This document shows, one piece after another, positions 26,372 through 33,766 of a stretch of 64,000 nt of DNA. The DNA is from Nocardioides luteus (GTDB taxonomy: Bacteria; Actinomycetota; Actinomycetes; Propionibacteriales; Nocardioidaceae). The stretch covers positions 1 to 64,000 of the forward strand of contig NZ_JZDQ02000004.1 of assembly GCF_000960475.2 (NCBI RefSeq). Reading direction: 5' to 3'. The notes beneath the pieces are model-generated. The model made no database searches, was not told the origin of the DNA, and worked only from the letters and a program-made list of their open reading frames with translations. The position numbers were made by a program, and so were the translations under genes. Position 1 is the stretch's first letter; the number at the start of each line of letters is the position of its first letter.

Positions 26372-27066
26372 CGGCTTGCTCCTGCGGGTGCGAGATCGGT
26401 GGCGCGGTAGCGCCCTGAGGGCTGCGTGCTCGTGAGCAGCGCGAGCAGGTGCGGAACGACCGATTCCGGGAGCGGGCGGTCGGAGATGTCCTCGCCGGGG
26501 AAGGCGGCCTGGTGCATCGCGGTGCGCATGTCGCCGGGGTCGACGGCGTACGCGCGGATGCCGTTCTCCTCGCCGAGGGTCAGGACCAGGTGGTCGAGGG
26601 CGGCCTTGCTCGCGGCGTACGTCCCCCAGGTCGGGTAGTGCTCGACGGCGGCGTCGCTGGAGATGCCGACGAGGGTGCCGCGCGAGGCGATCAGGTAGGG
26701 GAGGAGCCGCTGGGTGAGCGTGAGCGGGGCGAGCAGGTTCGTCTCCAGCACTTGCGAGAAGAGGCTCTCGGGGACCTCGGCCAGGGGAAGCATCGGGCCG
26801 AGCTCGCTGGCGTTGTGCACGAGCAGGTCGAGCCGCCCGTGCCGCGCGACGGCGGCGGCGATCGCGTCCTGATGGTCCCCGTCGCGTACGTCGCCCACCA
26901 GGCTCGTCACCCGCGAGCTGTCCGGCAGGGCGGCGTGGAGGCGGTCGGCGTCGCGGGCGTCGGTGACGACGCTCCAGCCGGTGTCGAGGAGCGCCGTGGC
27001 CAGGGCGAGCCCCAGCCCGGCGGAGCCGCCGGTGATGACGGCTACTTCGTTGTGTGATCTGGTCAT
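26368..27066 (-). CDS. SDR-family oxidoreductase, likely SoxR target
   Basis: 232 residues from ATG 27066 (an ATG at 27078 is possible). Classical short-chain dehydrogenase: cofactor motif TGGSAGLGLA, HNAS, catalytic Ser in VGISSDA, and YxxxK present as YAASKAAL. It should be an NAD(P)H-dependent reductase for a carbonyl or quinone-like compound. A SoxR box lies 17 nt upstream of the start and soxR itself is divergent, so expression is probably induced by redox-cycling compounds. The first gene of a two-gene operon with the queA-like gene. Confidence 0.88.
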   Translation of the reverse strand: MTRSHNEVAVITGGSAGLGLALATALLDTGWSVVTDARDADRLHAALPDSSRVTSLVGDVRDGDHQDAIAAAVARHGRLDLLVHNASELGPMLPLAEVPESLFSQVLETNLLAPLTLTQRLLPYLIASRGTLVGISSDAAVEHYPTWGTYAASKAALDHLVLTLGEENGIRAYAVDPGDMRTAMHQAAFPGEDISDRPLPESVVPHLLALLTSTQPSGRYRATDLAPAGASR

Positions 27067-27082
27067 GCTGGCTAGCATTCAA

Positions 27083-27100
27083 CCTAAAGTGAACTTGAGA
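27083..27100. promoter_or_regulatory. SoxR box
   Basis: CCTAAAGTGAACTTGAGA matches the SoxR consensus palindrome CCTCAAGTTAACTTGAGG at 15 of 18 positions. It lies between the divergent SDR and soxR genes. On the minus strand it sits between TTGATC (-35) and AATGCT (-10), a MerR-type long spacer, with a start point at or near the SDR ATG. Confidence 0.8.
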
Positions 27101-27127
27101 TCAAGGCCCGTGACAGAAAAGAGTGAG

Positions 27128-27601
27128 ATGAACACCCACGACCTGCTCACGATGGGCGAGGTGACCCGCCGCAGCGGCTACGCGGCCTCCGCGGTGCGCT
27201 ACTACGAGAGCCAGGGCCTGATCCAGGCCGAGCGATCGGCCGGGGGACAGCGTACGTTCGAGCGCAGCGTCCTGCGCCGCCTCGCCTTCATCCGGGCGGC
27301 CGCCAACGTCGGGCTGTCGCTGGACGAGATCAAGGCCGAGCTCGACTGCCTGCCGGGGGACCGGACGCCCACCAAGGCCGACTGGGCCCGGATGTCCAAG
27401 CACTGGCGCCGCCGCCTCGAGGAGCAGATCCACGCCCTGGAGCGGCTGCGCGACAACCTCGACTCCTGCATCGGCTGCGGTTGCCTCTCGCTGCAGCGCT
27501 GCCGCATCTCCAACCCCGGCGACGCCGCGGCCGCGCAGAGCTCCGGCGCTGCGTACCTCCCGAAGGTCCTGCGCCGAGACCCGCCCCGCCGCCGCGTCTG
27601 A
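27128..27601 (+). CDS. soxR: Redox-sensitive transcriptional activator SoxR
   Basis: 157 residues from ATG 27128; an in-frame GTG at 27110 would add six. MerR winged helix TMGEVTRRSGYAASAVRYYE, dimer helix, then the diagnostic [2Fe-2S] loop with Cys 114, 117, 119 and 125 (CIGCGCLSLQRC). The cluster senses redox-active molecules. In actinobacteria SoxR usually controls a few reductases and exporters rather than soxS. The SoxR box and the divergent SDR gene fit that pattern. Confidence 0.95.
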   Translation: MNTHDLLTMGEVTRRSGYAASAVRYYESQGLIQAERSAGGQRTFERSVLRRLAFIRAAANVGLSLDEIKAELDCLPGDRTPTKADWARMSKHWRRRLEEQIHALERLRDNLDSCIGCGCLSLQRCRISNPGDAAAAQSSGAAYLPKVLRRDPPRRRV

Positions 27602-27679
27602 CCCGCCGAGGCGTCAGCCCCGTCGGTCGAGATGGCACCGACGTGCCGACTCGGCCGGCGTACGTGACGCCTCGGCGGG
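27602..27679. repeat. Palindromic terminator-like element, second copy type
   Basis: Arms of 15 bp pair perfectly (27602-27616 with 27665-27679) around a 48-nt loop that itself carries GCCGACTCGGC (27645-27655), the core of the element at 16724. GGTTTC follows. It lies between convergent soxR and the cyclophilin gene and could terminate both. Confidence 0.7.
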
Positions 27680-27682
27680 GTT

Positions 27683-28402
27683 TCAGCCGACGGTGATCGT
27701 CTCGAAGTCGACGGGAGTGTTGGGGGCGCCGGTGCCGTCGGGGCCGGGCTCGCCCACGCCGGCCTTGCCGACCTTCTGGAGGGTCTTGACGGCGGCCTCG
27801 TCGAGGGTGCCGAAGACGGTGTAGGCCGGCGGGAGCTGGGTGTCGCCGAAGACCATGAAGAACTGGCTGCCGCCGGAGTCGGGCTGGCCGGTGTTGGCCA
27901 TGGCGAGCGTGCCGGCGGGGAAGGTGTCGCTGGGCTCGAGCTCGTCGGGGATGGTGTAGCCCGGGCCGCCGGTGCCCTGACCGGTCGGGTCGCCGCACTG
28001 CAGCAGCTCGAAGCCCGGGTTGACGGCGAGCCGGTGGCAGCTGGTGCCGTCGTAGTAGTCCTGCGAGGCCAGCGAGAGGAACGAGTTGACCGTGCAGGGC
28101 GCCTTGTCGGCGTCGAGTGTGATCGCCAGCGGGCCGACGGAGGTGTTGATGGTGGCGGCGACCTTGCCGGTGTACTGCGCGGTCTTCTCCGGCACGTCCA
28201 CCTCCTTCGAGGCGCCCATCGGGTCCTTGGCGTAGTCACAGCTGGTGGAACCGGCCTTCACGATCGACTTCCAGTCGCTCGACTCGCTCGACCTCGGGCC
28301 CTTGCTCTCCTGAGCCTCACCCGAGTCCCCGGAGGAGCCACAGGCGGAGAGCGTCAGAAGGAGGGCAGCGGCGGCAGCGGCCGGGAGCGTACGAGTCAGC
28401 AT
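27683..28402 (-). CDS. Cyclophilin-type peptidyl-prolyl isomerase lipoprotein
   Basis: 239 residues from ATG 28402. Lipoprotein signal with lipobox LSAC (Cys21), then a Ser/Gly/Glu linker, then a cyclophilin domain (about 75-238) with GTSCHRLAVNPGFELLQCGDP, AMANTGQPDSGGSQFF and YTVFG. It acts on prolyl bonds outside the membrane, probably helping secreted proteins fold. TAGCAT lies six nt before the ATG with no Shine-Dalgarno, so the mRNA may be leaderless. Homologues are common in actinobacteria (PpiB-like). Confidence 0.9.
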   Translation of the reverse strand: MLTRTLPAAAAAALLLTLSACGSSGDSGEAQESKGPRSSESSDWKSIVKAGSTSCDYAKDPMGASKEVDVPEKTAQYTGKVAATINTSVGPLAITLDADKAPCTVNSFLSLASQDYYDGTSCHRLAVNPGFELLQCGDPTGQGTGGPGYTIPDELEPSDTFPAGTLAMANTGQPDSGGSQFFMVFGDTQLPPAYTVFGTLDEAAVKTLQKVGKAGVGEPGPDGTGAPNTPVDFETITVG

Positions 28403-28588
28403 GCCCAGATGCTAGGGGAGCCGCCCGAATCCACCCTCGACCGACCCCGCATGGCGATGGCCCCGTCATCGTCCGCCAGCATCGGAGCCACGCACTATCG
28501 CACAGCATGGTTGCCGGCCGCGATACTGCACCAGCCTCGTCCAACCCCACGACGCCACGACGGGGGAGGGCTCGGCTAGCCTCCAGGC

Positions 28589-29059
28589 GTGCCCCTGCTC
28601 TCCCTGCGCTTCGAGCTCGACGACCTGACCCGCCCCGAGGTGGTCCGGATCCTCGAGGAGCATCTCGAGGACATGTACGCGGTGACCCCGGCCGAGTCGG
28701 TGCACGCGCTCGACCTCGCCGCGCTGAAGGTGCCCGAGATCGCGTTCTGGTCGGCCTGGGAGGACACCGAGCTCGTCGGCTGCGGTGCGCTGAAGTCGCT
28801 CGGAGAGGGCGACTACGAGCTCAAGTCGATGCGCACCGCCGCCGCGGCCCGCGGCCGCGGCGTCGCCACCGCGGTGCTCCGCCACCTCATCGAGCAGGCC
28901 CGATCACAGGGCGGTCGCCGGGTGCTCCTGGAGACCGGGACCGAGGCCTTCTACGAACCCGCCCGTCGCCTCTACGCGGGCAACGGCTTCACCGAGCGCC
29001 CGCCCTTCGGCAGCTACGTCCTCGACCCCAACTCGGTCTTCTTCGAGCTCTCGCTGTAG
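28589..29059 (+). CDS. GNAT-family N-acetyltransferase
   Basis: 156 residues from GTG 28589, with TAGCCT six nt upstream. The acetyl-CoA loop is AAAARGRGVATAVLRHLIEQ; the C-terminal part EAFYEPARRLYAGNGFTERP resembles PhnO/YsnE-like members. The acceptor is unknown. The 3' end overlaps the convergent MauE-type gene by 46 nt. The 186-nt gap before it (28403-28588) is the divergent promoter region with the cyclophilin gene. Confidence 0.87.
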   Translation: MPLLSLRFELDDLTRPEVVRILEEHLEDMYAVTPAESVHALDLAALKVPEIAFWSAWEDTELVGCGALKSLGEGDYELKSMRTAAAARGRGVATAVLRHLIEQARSQGGRRVLLETGTEAFYEPARRLYAGNGFTERPPFGSYVLDPNSVFFELSL

Positions 29060-29541
29060 TCGTCGACCGGCGGCATGCCCCGCCGGAAGAGCAGGTCGTC
29101 GAGCGCCAGCTTGGTGCGGCGTACGACGAGCAGGTAGACGGCGATCGCCAGCCAGCCGAGATCGCGGAAGGTGTCGGCGAGATAGGCGGGATCGGCCGAG
29201 GCGCCGCCGCCACCGAAGCAGCCGCAGTCGATGTTGAGCCCGCGCGCCCAGGCCGAGGTGATCCCGATCAGGAACGAGCACAGGCCGAGCGCCGTGCCCA
29301 ACGCCGCGGTCCGGGTGAACAGCCCGAGGATCAGCAGCACGCCGAGGACGATCTCGGCGACCGGCATCGCGATGGCGTACGCCGGGGCCAGCTGCCACGG
29401 CAGCAGCTGGTAGCCGCGCACGGCCTGCTCGGTGATCGTCGGCTCGGGCAGCTTGGCGAGCCCGGCGGCGAGGAAGACGAAGCCGAGGTAGAGGCGGCCG
29501 GCGAGCCCGATCCAGCCCAGCAGGTCAGCACGGGTCCTCAT
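29014..29541 (-). CDS. MauE/DoxX-family membrane protein
   Basis: 175 residues from ATG 29541, which overlaps the upstream stop as ATGA. Four hydrophobic segments with the family start RLYLGFVFLAAGLAKL and a Cys-Gly-Cys in NIDCGCFGGGG on one side of the membrane. Such MauE-like proteins are thought to pass electrons between quinones and disulfides. The C-terminal 30 residues are polar and are encoded in the region that overlaps the convergent GNAT gene. Confidence 0.8.
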   Translation of the reverse strand: MRTRADLLGWIGLAGRLYLGFVFLAAGLAKLPEPTITEQAVRGYQLLPWQLAPAYAIAMPVAEIVLGVLLILGLFTRTAALGTALGLCSFLIGITSAWARGLNIDCGCFGGGGASADPAYLADTFRDLGWLAIAVYLLVVRRTKLALDDLLFRRGMPPVDDYSESSKKTELGSRT

Positions 29542-29729
29542 GAGAGCACCACCCAGGACGTGCGGAGCACACCGAAGACGACGAGTGCCGCCACGGCCGC
29601 GTAGCCGGCCCACAGCAACGGCGCCGGCGAGACCTGGTCCCGGATCTCACGCCGAACGAACCACACCCCGAACGCCAGCACGGCCACGGAGACCGCGACC
29701 AGCCCGACGACGTACCACACCTCGTTCAC
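29538..29729 (-). CDS. Small two-helix membrane protein
   Basis: 63 residues from GTG 29729, with two hydrophobic stretches (WYVVGLVAVSVAVLAFGVWF and APLLWAGYAAVAALVVFGVL) joined by a charged loop. It is translationally coupled to the MauE/DoxX-type gene, so it is probably an accessory subunit. I recognise no named family. The 101 nt upstream (29730-29830) show no clear promoter or terminator. Confidence 0.6.
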   Translation of the reverse strand: MNEVWYVVGLVAVSVAVLAFGVWFVRREIRDQVSPAPLLWAGYAAVAALVVFGVLRTSWVVLS

Positions 29730-29830
29730 CTCGCCAGAGTGCCACAGCCGAGGCCCGGAACCACCGCCCGGACGCCCGCCCTCAGCGCATCTTCAGGCTG
29801 CAGGCCGCCTTCTCAGGAACCGGGGCCCGA

Positions 29831-30955
29831 TCACAGGTCGGTGAAGTCGGCGTAGAGACAGGCGTGGTCGGAGGCCGCGTGCTGCTCCGCGGTCAGCGTG
29901 GGGAACAGGTCCCACGGATCCTTGGTGCGCGGCCCGTGCCACACGCCCTTGCGGAAGACGCCGCCGCCGGTCTGCTTCGCGCGCAGCGCGGGGGAGAGGA
30001 GCAGGTAGTCGATCTTCTCGTCCTCGTTGCCGGAACCATACGTTCCGCGGCGGTGGTTCCAGTCCCAGTGCTCGTGCTCGCTCGCATCGACGAGCCCTGA
30101 GACCGACAGCAGCGGCTGCAGCGCCTCGCTGGCGGGGGAGTCGTTGAGGTCGCCGGCGACACAGACGTGCTCGAAGCCCTCCTCGAGCAGACCGCGGTAG
30201 ATCTCCGCGACCCGCGTGGCCTGCCGGGTTCGCCGCTTGGCGCCCTGGGGATCGCCCTTCTCCGAGTAGCCCTTGGACTTGAAGTGGTTGGCGAGCACCA
30301 CGATCCGCGCACCGCTGGGCGCCTCGAGGTGATACTCGCAGCAGTCGCGGGAGAAGATCACGCCCTCGTCGTCGCGATCGAAGATGTGGGTGCGGATCTG
30401 CACGAGGCGATACCCGTCGCCGACCATCACCCCGACATCGATGCCGCGCTCGTCGTTGCCCTCGACCACCATCACCTGCTCGTACGCCTCGGCGCCGACC
30501 TCCGGCAGCAGCGTCTGGGAGAACATGTGCAGCCCCGGCCGGTCGTCGGCCTCGACGACCACCGCGACCTCGGCCCGCAGCTCGGCGAAGACGCGTGCGG
30601 TGTTCTCCGTGGCGACCTCGTCGACGGCGACGGTCTTGAGCTCGACGAACCCGACCCAGTCGTTGCGCCCCTTCGCGACCAGCTGGACGTCGCCCGACCG
30701 CGGCCGCTTCAGGAGCGCGCCGCGCAGCTTTCGCAGCCGCGCGAACTCGCCCTCGTCGCTCCGCAGCAGGCCGAGCTTCTCCAGGTTGTCCAGGATCTCC
30801 TGCTCGTGGCCCTGGTAGCTGGGCTGGGCGAGCAGGGTGGAGACGCGGGCGTGGGCGGTCAGGACCGCGCGCCGCGTCTTGGCGTCGGCCGCGTCGGCGT
30901 CCATCGCCTTCGGCCGTGCGAAGAGGTTCTCCACGTTGAACGATGCGAGCCGCAT
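29831..30955 (-). CDS. Endonuclease/exonuclease/phosphatase-family protein
   Basis: 374 residues from ATG 30955. Exonuclease III/DNase I-like fold: N-terminal SFNVENLFARP, then VLANHFKSKGYSEKGDP, VAGDLNDSPAS and the final SDHACLYADF, which supply metal-binding Asn, Glu, Asp and His. It could cleave DNA, RNA or phosphate esters. No signal peptide, so it is cytoplasmic. TAGCCT precedes the start by six nt and the intervening GGAGGT touches the ATG, so the start may be leaderless. Confidence 0.85.
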   Translation of the reverse strand: MRLASFNVENLFARPKAMDADAADAKTRRAVLTAHARVSTLLAQPSYQGHEQEILDNLEKLGLLRSDEGEFARLRKLRGALLKRPRSGDVQLVAKGRNDWVGFVELKTVAVDEVATENTARVFAELRAEVAVVVEADDRPGLHMFSQTLLPEVGAEAYEQVMVVEGNDERGIDVGVMVGDGYRLVQIRTHIFDRDDEGVIFSRDCCEYHLEAPSGARIVVLANHFKSKGYSEKGDPQGAKRRTRQATRVAEIYRGLLEEGFEHVCVAGDLNDSPASEALQPLLSVSGLVDASEHEHWDWNHRRGTYGSGNEDEKIDYLLLSPALRAKQTGGGVFRKGVWHGPRTKDPWDLFPTLTAEQHAASDHACLYADFTDL

Positions 30956-30977
30956 ACCTCCAGGCTAGCCCTACATA

Positions 30978-31727
30978 TCAGGCCGGCCGACCGGTCAGCG
31001 GGTCGCGATCGGTGAGGCAGTAGACCTGCCCGTACGGGGCACGCATCACCGTCCACCACTCGAAGACGCCGACCGTCTCGGCGCCGAGCGCCTCATGACG
31101 GCAGGTCTCCGCAGCACGGTGGGCGACCGCGACGTCCGGGTGCGCCTTCACCTCGCCGTCCTCGTCCTCCAGCCGTTGCAGCAGGATCCGGAGGCCACCG
31201 TGAGGGTCGGGGTCGGCGAGGCGTACGAACTCGGGGGTCTTGGTCGGCTCCGGGGTCCGTCCGGTCACCGCGGCCCAGAAGGCGACCTCCTCGTCCCAGC
31301 GGGAACGGGGGATGTCGATGCAGAGCTGGTCGAGCACCCGCTCGGGCTCCGAGCGGGCGAAACGGGGCGCGGCGCCCTCGCCCAGGGTGTGGCAGAAGAG
31401 CAGCCCGCCGGGGGAACGCATGACCGGCACCCCGTCGTACGTCCATGCCGGGTGTGCCCCGAGCGCCGTCGAACGCTCGACGGCGGCCTCACGATCGGTG
31501 GCGTCGAGATCGACATGGATCCGTGGCTCGCTGTCGTCGAACGCCTGCATCTTCAGCCAGGAGTCGCCCGTCTGCGGCACCAGGGTGAGGAACTGTCCGT
31601 CCTCGCCCCTCGGCGGCGAGAGCGCCCATCCCGTCGCCGCCGACCAGAACCCGACCGCCTCCTCCCAGCGCGGGCGCGGGACGTCGAGGAAGAGATGGAA
31701 CCAGGCAGGTACGCCAGCGGTGCTCAT
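30978..31727 (-). CDS. Two-domain VOC (glyoxalase-like) protein
   Basis: 249 residues from ATG 31727. Two tandem VOC modules, each with a WFHL/LCIDIPRSRW start, an FW.A.TG helix and a late Glu/Phe strand. The pattern resembles the actinobacterial PhnB/glyoxalase-like group whose substrates are mostly unknown, including some antibiotic-resistance proteins. TAGGGT lies eight nt before the ATG. Confidence 0.8.
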   Translation of the reverse strand: MSTAGVPAWFHLFLDVPRPRWEEAVGFWSAATGWALSPPRGEDGQFLTLVPQTGDSWLKMQAFDDSEPRIHVDLDATDREAAVERSTALGAHPAWTYDGVPVMRSPGGLLFCHTLGEGAAPRFARSEPERVLDQLCIDIPRSRWDEEVAFWAAVTGRTPEPTKTPEFVRLADPDPHGGLRILLQRLEDEDGEVKAHPDVAVAHRAAETCRHEALGAETVGVFEWWTVMRAPYGQVYCLTDRDPLTGRPA

Positions 31728-31777
31728 GCCTGTCGACCCTACGCGCGCGACGAGACCGGCGCAGCGCAAAACGAGCC

Positions 31778-31815
31778 ACGCCGGGGCACACCGCGAGTGC
31801 GGTGCGCCCCGGCGT
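31778..31815 (-). terminator. Terminator after the HesB-like gene
   Basis: A 17-bp stem with one mismatch (31778-31794 with 31799-31815) and a GAGT loop. On the minus strand a TTTT run follows shortly after. It separates the HesB-like gene from the VOC gene. Confidence 0.85.
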
Positions 31816-31823
31816 GTGCGGGT

Positions 31824-32099
31824 TCAGCCCTGCTGAGAGATCCCGAACTGGACGTTGCCGGAGGCATCCATCCCGGCGTCGAGGATCTTGTCGTCGAGCT
31901 CGGCAGCGGCGCCCTGGTCCAGGAAGACCCGCGCGCCCTCCTGCTCGATGACCTGGTCCTCCGCCTCGGCGGTGGGGACCAGTGCGGCGCTCAAAGCACC
32001 GTCCGGTTCTGCGTTGGAGGCGAGCCGGAGGCCGGCGCCCTGGGACTGCTCGGAGATCGAGCGGACGATCGTGGTGGCGTTCTCGGTCAGCTGAAGCAT
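31824..32099 (-). CDS. HesB/IscA-like protein without cysteines
   Basis: 91 residues from ATG 32099. The A-type Fe-S carrier fold is suggested by LTENATTIVRS, GAGLRLASNAEPDG, a strand ending in ARVFLDQGAAAELDD and a C-terminal GNVQFGI. None of the three cluster-binding Cys of IscA/HesB is present; there is no Cys at all. It therefore cannot hold an Fe-S cluster in the usual way. Actinobacteria have many such short proteins of unknown function. Confidence 0.65.
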   Translation of the reverse strand: MLQLTENATTIVRSISEQSQGAGLRLASNAEPDGALSAALVPTAEAEDQVIEQEGARVFLDQGAAAELDDKILDAGMDASGNVQFGISQQG

Positions 32100-32183
32100 G
32101 TCGAGATCTTCCGTGGTTGGGTTCGGAGTACCCGCTCCACCATTCCTCACCGAAGAGCCGCATTCAAGCCCGGCACCCCGTGA

Positions 32184-32558
32184 TCAGGCGTCCCAGCCCT
32201 CCGGACGCAGCTTCTTGGGGAGCTTCGAGACGACCATGGCGTACGACTCGTCGACCGCTTCGAGGATCTCCTCGTCCGGGATCCCGCCGCCCCAGGCCAG
32301 GTCGTTCCACCCCGACCGCCCGATGTAGCCGGTGACCGTCACATCGGCCGGATAGCGCAGCAGCCACTCGTCGGCGACCTCGCGCGACGCACCGCACTTG
32401 AGCCCCACCTTCGTGGCCCCGAGGAACGCGAAGATCTTCCCGCGCTCACCCGGACCGACCTTGATCACCGGGTGCTCGTGGTCCCACGGGTTGTCCGGCC
32501 AGGCGCCGGGCTTGGTGAGGCAGTAGGCCTGCAGCGAGGTCACGTCCATGGCGCCCAT
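32184..32558 (-). CDS. MmcQ/YjbR-family protein
   Basis: 124 residues from ATG 32558 (ATG 32549 is equally possible). YjbR fold: LQAYCLTKPGAWPDNPWDHE, GKIFAFLGA, ADEWLLRYPADV and the end motif ESYAMVVSKLPKKLR. The family has a double-wing structure and is often called DNA-binding, without firm evidence. A monocistronic gene. A more distant relative lies at 63608. Confidence 0.85.
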   Translation of the reverse strand: MGAMDVTSLQAYCLTKPGAWPDNPWDHEHPVIKVGPGERGKIFAFLGATKVGLKCGASREVADEWLLRYPADVTVTGYIGRSGWNDLAWGGGIPDEEILEAVDESYAMVVSKLPKKLRPEGWDA

Positions 32559-32686
32559 CCTGCCACCGCTCAGGCGCCGTCGAGCGCCACGATTTCAGCC
32601 GGGTCAATCGGGGCGCCGCGGGCCTAGAATATTGGCCGAGGACAGTCGTTCTTCCTTTGGCATGGGGCTGAGGAGGTGAAAAACAA

Positions 32687-33121
32687 ATGTCGTCTGAAAA
32701 CCTGTCCATTCAGGAACACCCCGACATCGCGGCACTTCGGGACCGGTTCGATCTGACCGGGTCCTCCGCCACCGCTCAGGTGGTCGACGGTGTCACGATG
32801 ATGGCCGGCCTCTACCTGGCCGTCTCGCCGTGGATCGTGGGCTTCAACACCACGGCATCATCTCTGATGGTCAGCAACCTGATCATCGGTCTCACGGTTG
32901 CTCTGCTGGCGCTCGGTTTCGCGTCCGCATTCGGCCGCACACACGGTCTGGCCTGGACCGTCCCGCTCATGGGTGTATGGGCGATCGTCTCGCCGTGGCT
33001 CATGAACGGCGTCGACACAACCGGAGGAATGATCGCTTCCAACGTGATCGTCGGAGCGGTCATCATGCTGTGCGGACTCGGCTCGTCCGGGTTCGGCACT
33101 TTCTTCAATCCGCGTAGGTAG
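32687..33121 (+). CDS. SPW-repeat membrane protein
   Basis: 144 residues from ATG 32687, with a strong GGAGGTGA nine nt upstream. Four hydrophobic helices arranged as two repeats, each with the SPW signature (AVSPWIVGF and IVSPWLMNG). The N-terminal 35 residues are polar. Function unknown. A TAGAAT -10 box at 32626-32631 leaves a leader of about 50 nt. Confidence 0.85.
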   Translation: MSSENLSIQEHPDIAALRDRFDLTGSSATAQVVDGVTMMAGLYLAVSPWIVGFNTTASSLMVSNLIIGLTVALLALGFASAFGRTHGLAWTVPLMGVWAIVSPWLMNGVDTTGGMIASNVIVGAVIMLCGLGSSGFGTFFNPRR

Positions 33122-33146
33122 CACTCGCGGAATCGTCCCGAATCGA

Positions 33147-33173
33147 CCGGCCGAGCGAGGAGCGCTCGGCCGG
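33147..33173. terminator. Bidirectional terminator
   Basis: Perfect 11-bp stem CCGGCCGAGCG / CGCTCGGCCGG with an AGGAG loop, between the convergent SPW and PPOX genes. Confidence 0.8.
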
Positions 33174-33191
33174 CCTCAGACGGCCGCCGGT

Positions 33192-33614
33192 TCAGCCCAG
33201 GTCCGCGCCGTAGACCTTCGTCACGGCGATCGTGATGAGCACGCGGCGGTCGGTGACCATGACCTCGCGGTACTCGTCCCAGTCAGGGTGCTCACCAGCA
33301 CCGCGACGGTAGTAGTCGACGAGCGCGTCGACCTCGGGGCCGGTGGGATCGGTGCCGGGCCCGGTGAGCGTGACGGTGCCCTCGGCCGTGGCCCAGGAGC
33401 GCCCGCCCGGGCCGTCGACCTCGATCGCCGCCCGCGGGTCGCGGCGGAGGTTCTTCGTCTTCACCAGGCCCTCGCGGGTCGAGATCAGGATCTCGCCACG
33501 CTCGCGGTCGTAGTACTGCCACACCGGCGAGAGCTGTGGGAGCCCGTTCGCCTTGATCGTAGCCAGGATCCCGTGGCGGGTCGTGGCGAGCAGCTCGTGC
33601 GGGTCGAACGTCAT
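33192..33614 (-). CDS. PPOX-class F420-dependent oxidoreductase
   Basis: 140 residues from ATG 33614, with GAGGAGG ten nt upstream. Split beta-barrel of the Rv1155/FDOR-B group: HGILATIKANGLPQLSPVWQ, EILISTREGLVKTKNLRRDP and a late WDEYREVMVTDRRVLI. Such proteins bind F420H2 (or FMN) and reduce small substrates. The substrate is unknown. Confidence 0.85.
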   Translation of the reverse strand: MTFDPHELLATTRHGILATIKANGLPQLSPVWQYYDRERGEILISTREGLVKTKNLRRDPRAAIEVDGPGGRSWATAEGTVTLTGPGTDPTGPEVDALVDYYRRGAGEHPDWDEYREVMVTDRRVLITIAVTKVYGADLG

Positions 33615-33654
33615 GGTGAAGCGCCTCCTCGTCGGGCGTTGCCCAGATGGTCGT

Positions 33655-33670
33655 CGCCTTCTAGAAGGCG
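33655..33670. promoter_or_regulatory. Perfect 16-nt palindrome in a divergent promoter region
   Basis: CGCCTTCTAGAAGGCG, 41 nt upstream of the PPOX gene on one side and 97 nt upstream of the S37 peptidase gene on the other. A likely operator; no regulator gene is adjacent. A TAGGTT -10 box for the peptidase gene lies at 33730-33735. Confidence 0.45.
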
Positions 33671-33766
33671 CCCGGACGCGACTTCCTTCCCGCGTTCCTA
33701 ATTCGGAGGTGCGCCCCGCGCGGGTCGGCTAGGTTGCCGAGCACCCCGCACCGAAGGAGACCCCAC

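Noticed and set aside
26372-27082. An in-frame extension upstream of the queA-like gene
   Set aside because: It overlaps the SDR gene, whose motifs are clear, and there is a good AGGAG seven nt before ATG 26371.
28403-28588. A tRNA or small RNA in the 186-nt gap
   Set aside because: No cloverleaf, T-loop motif or terminator was found; it reads as a divergent promoter region.
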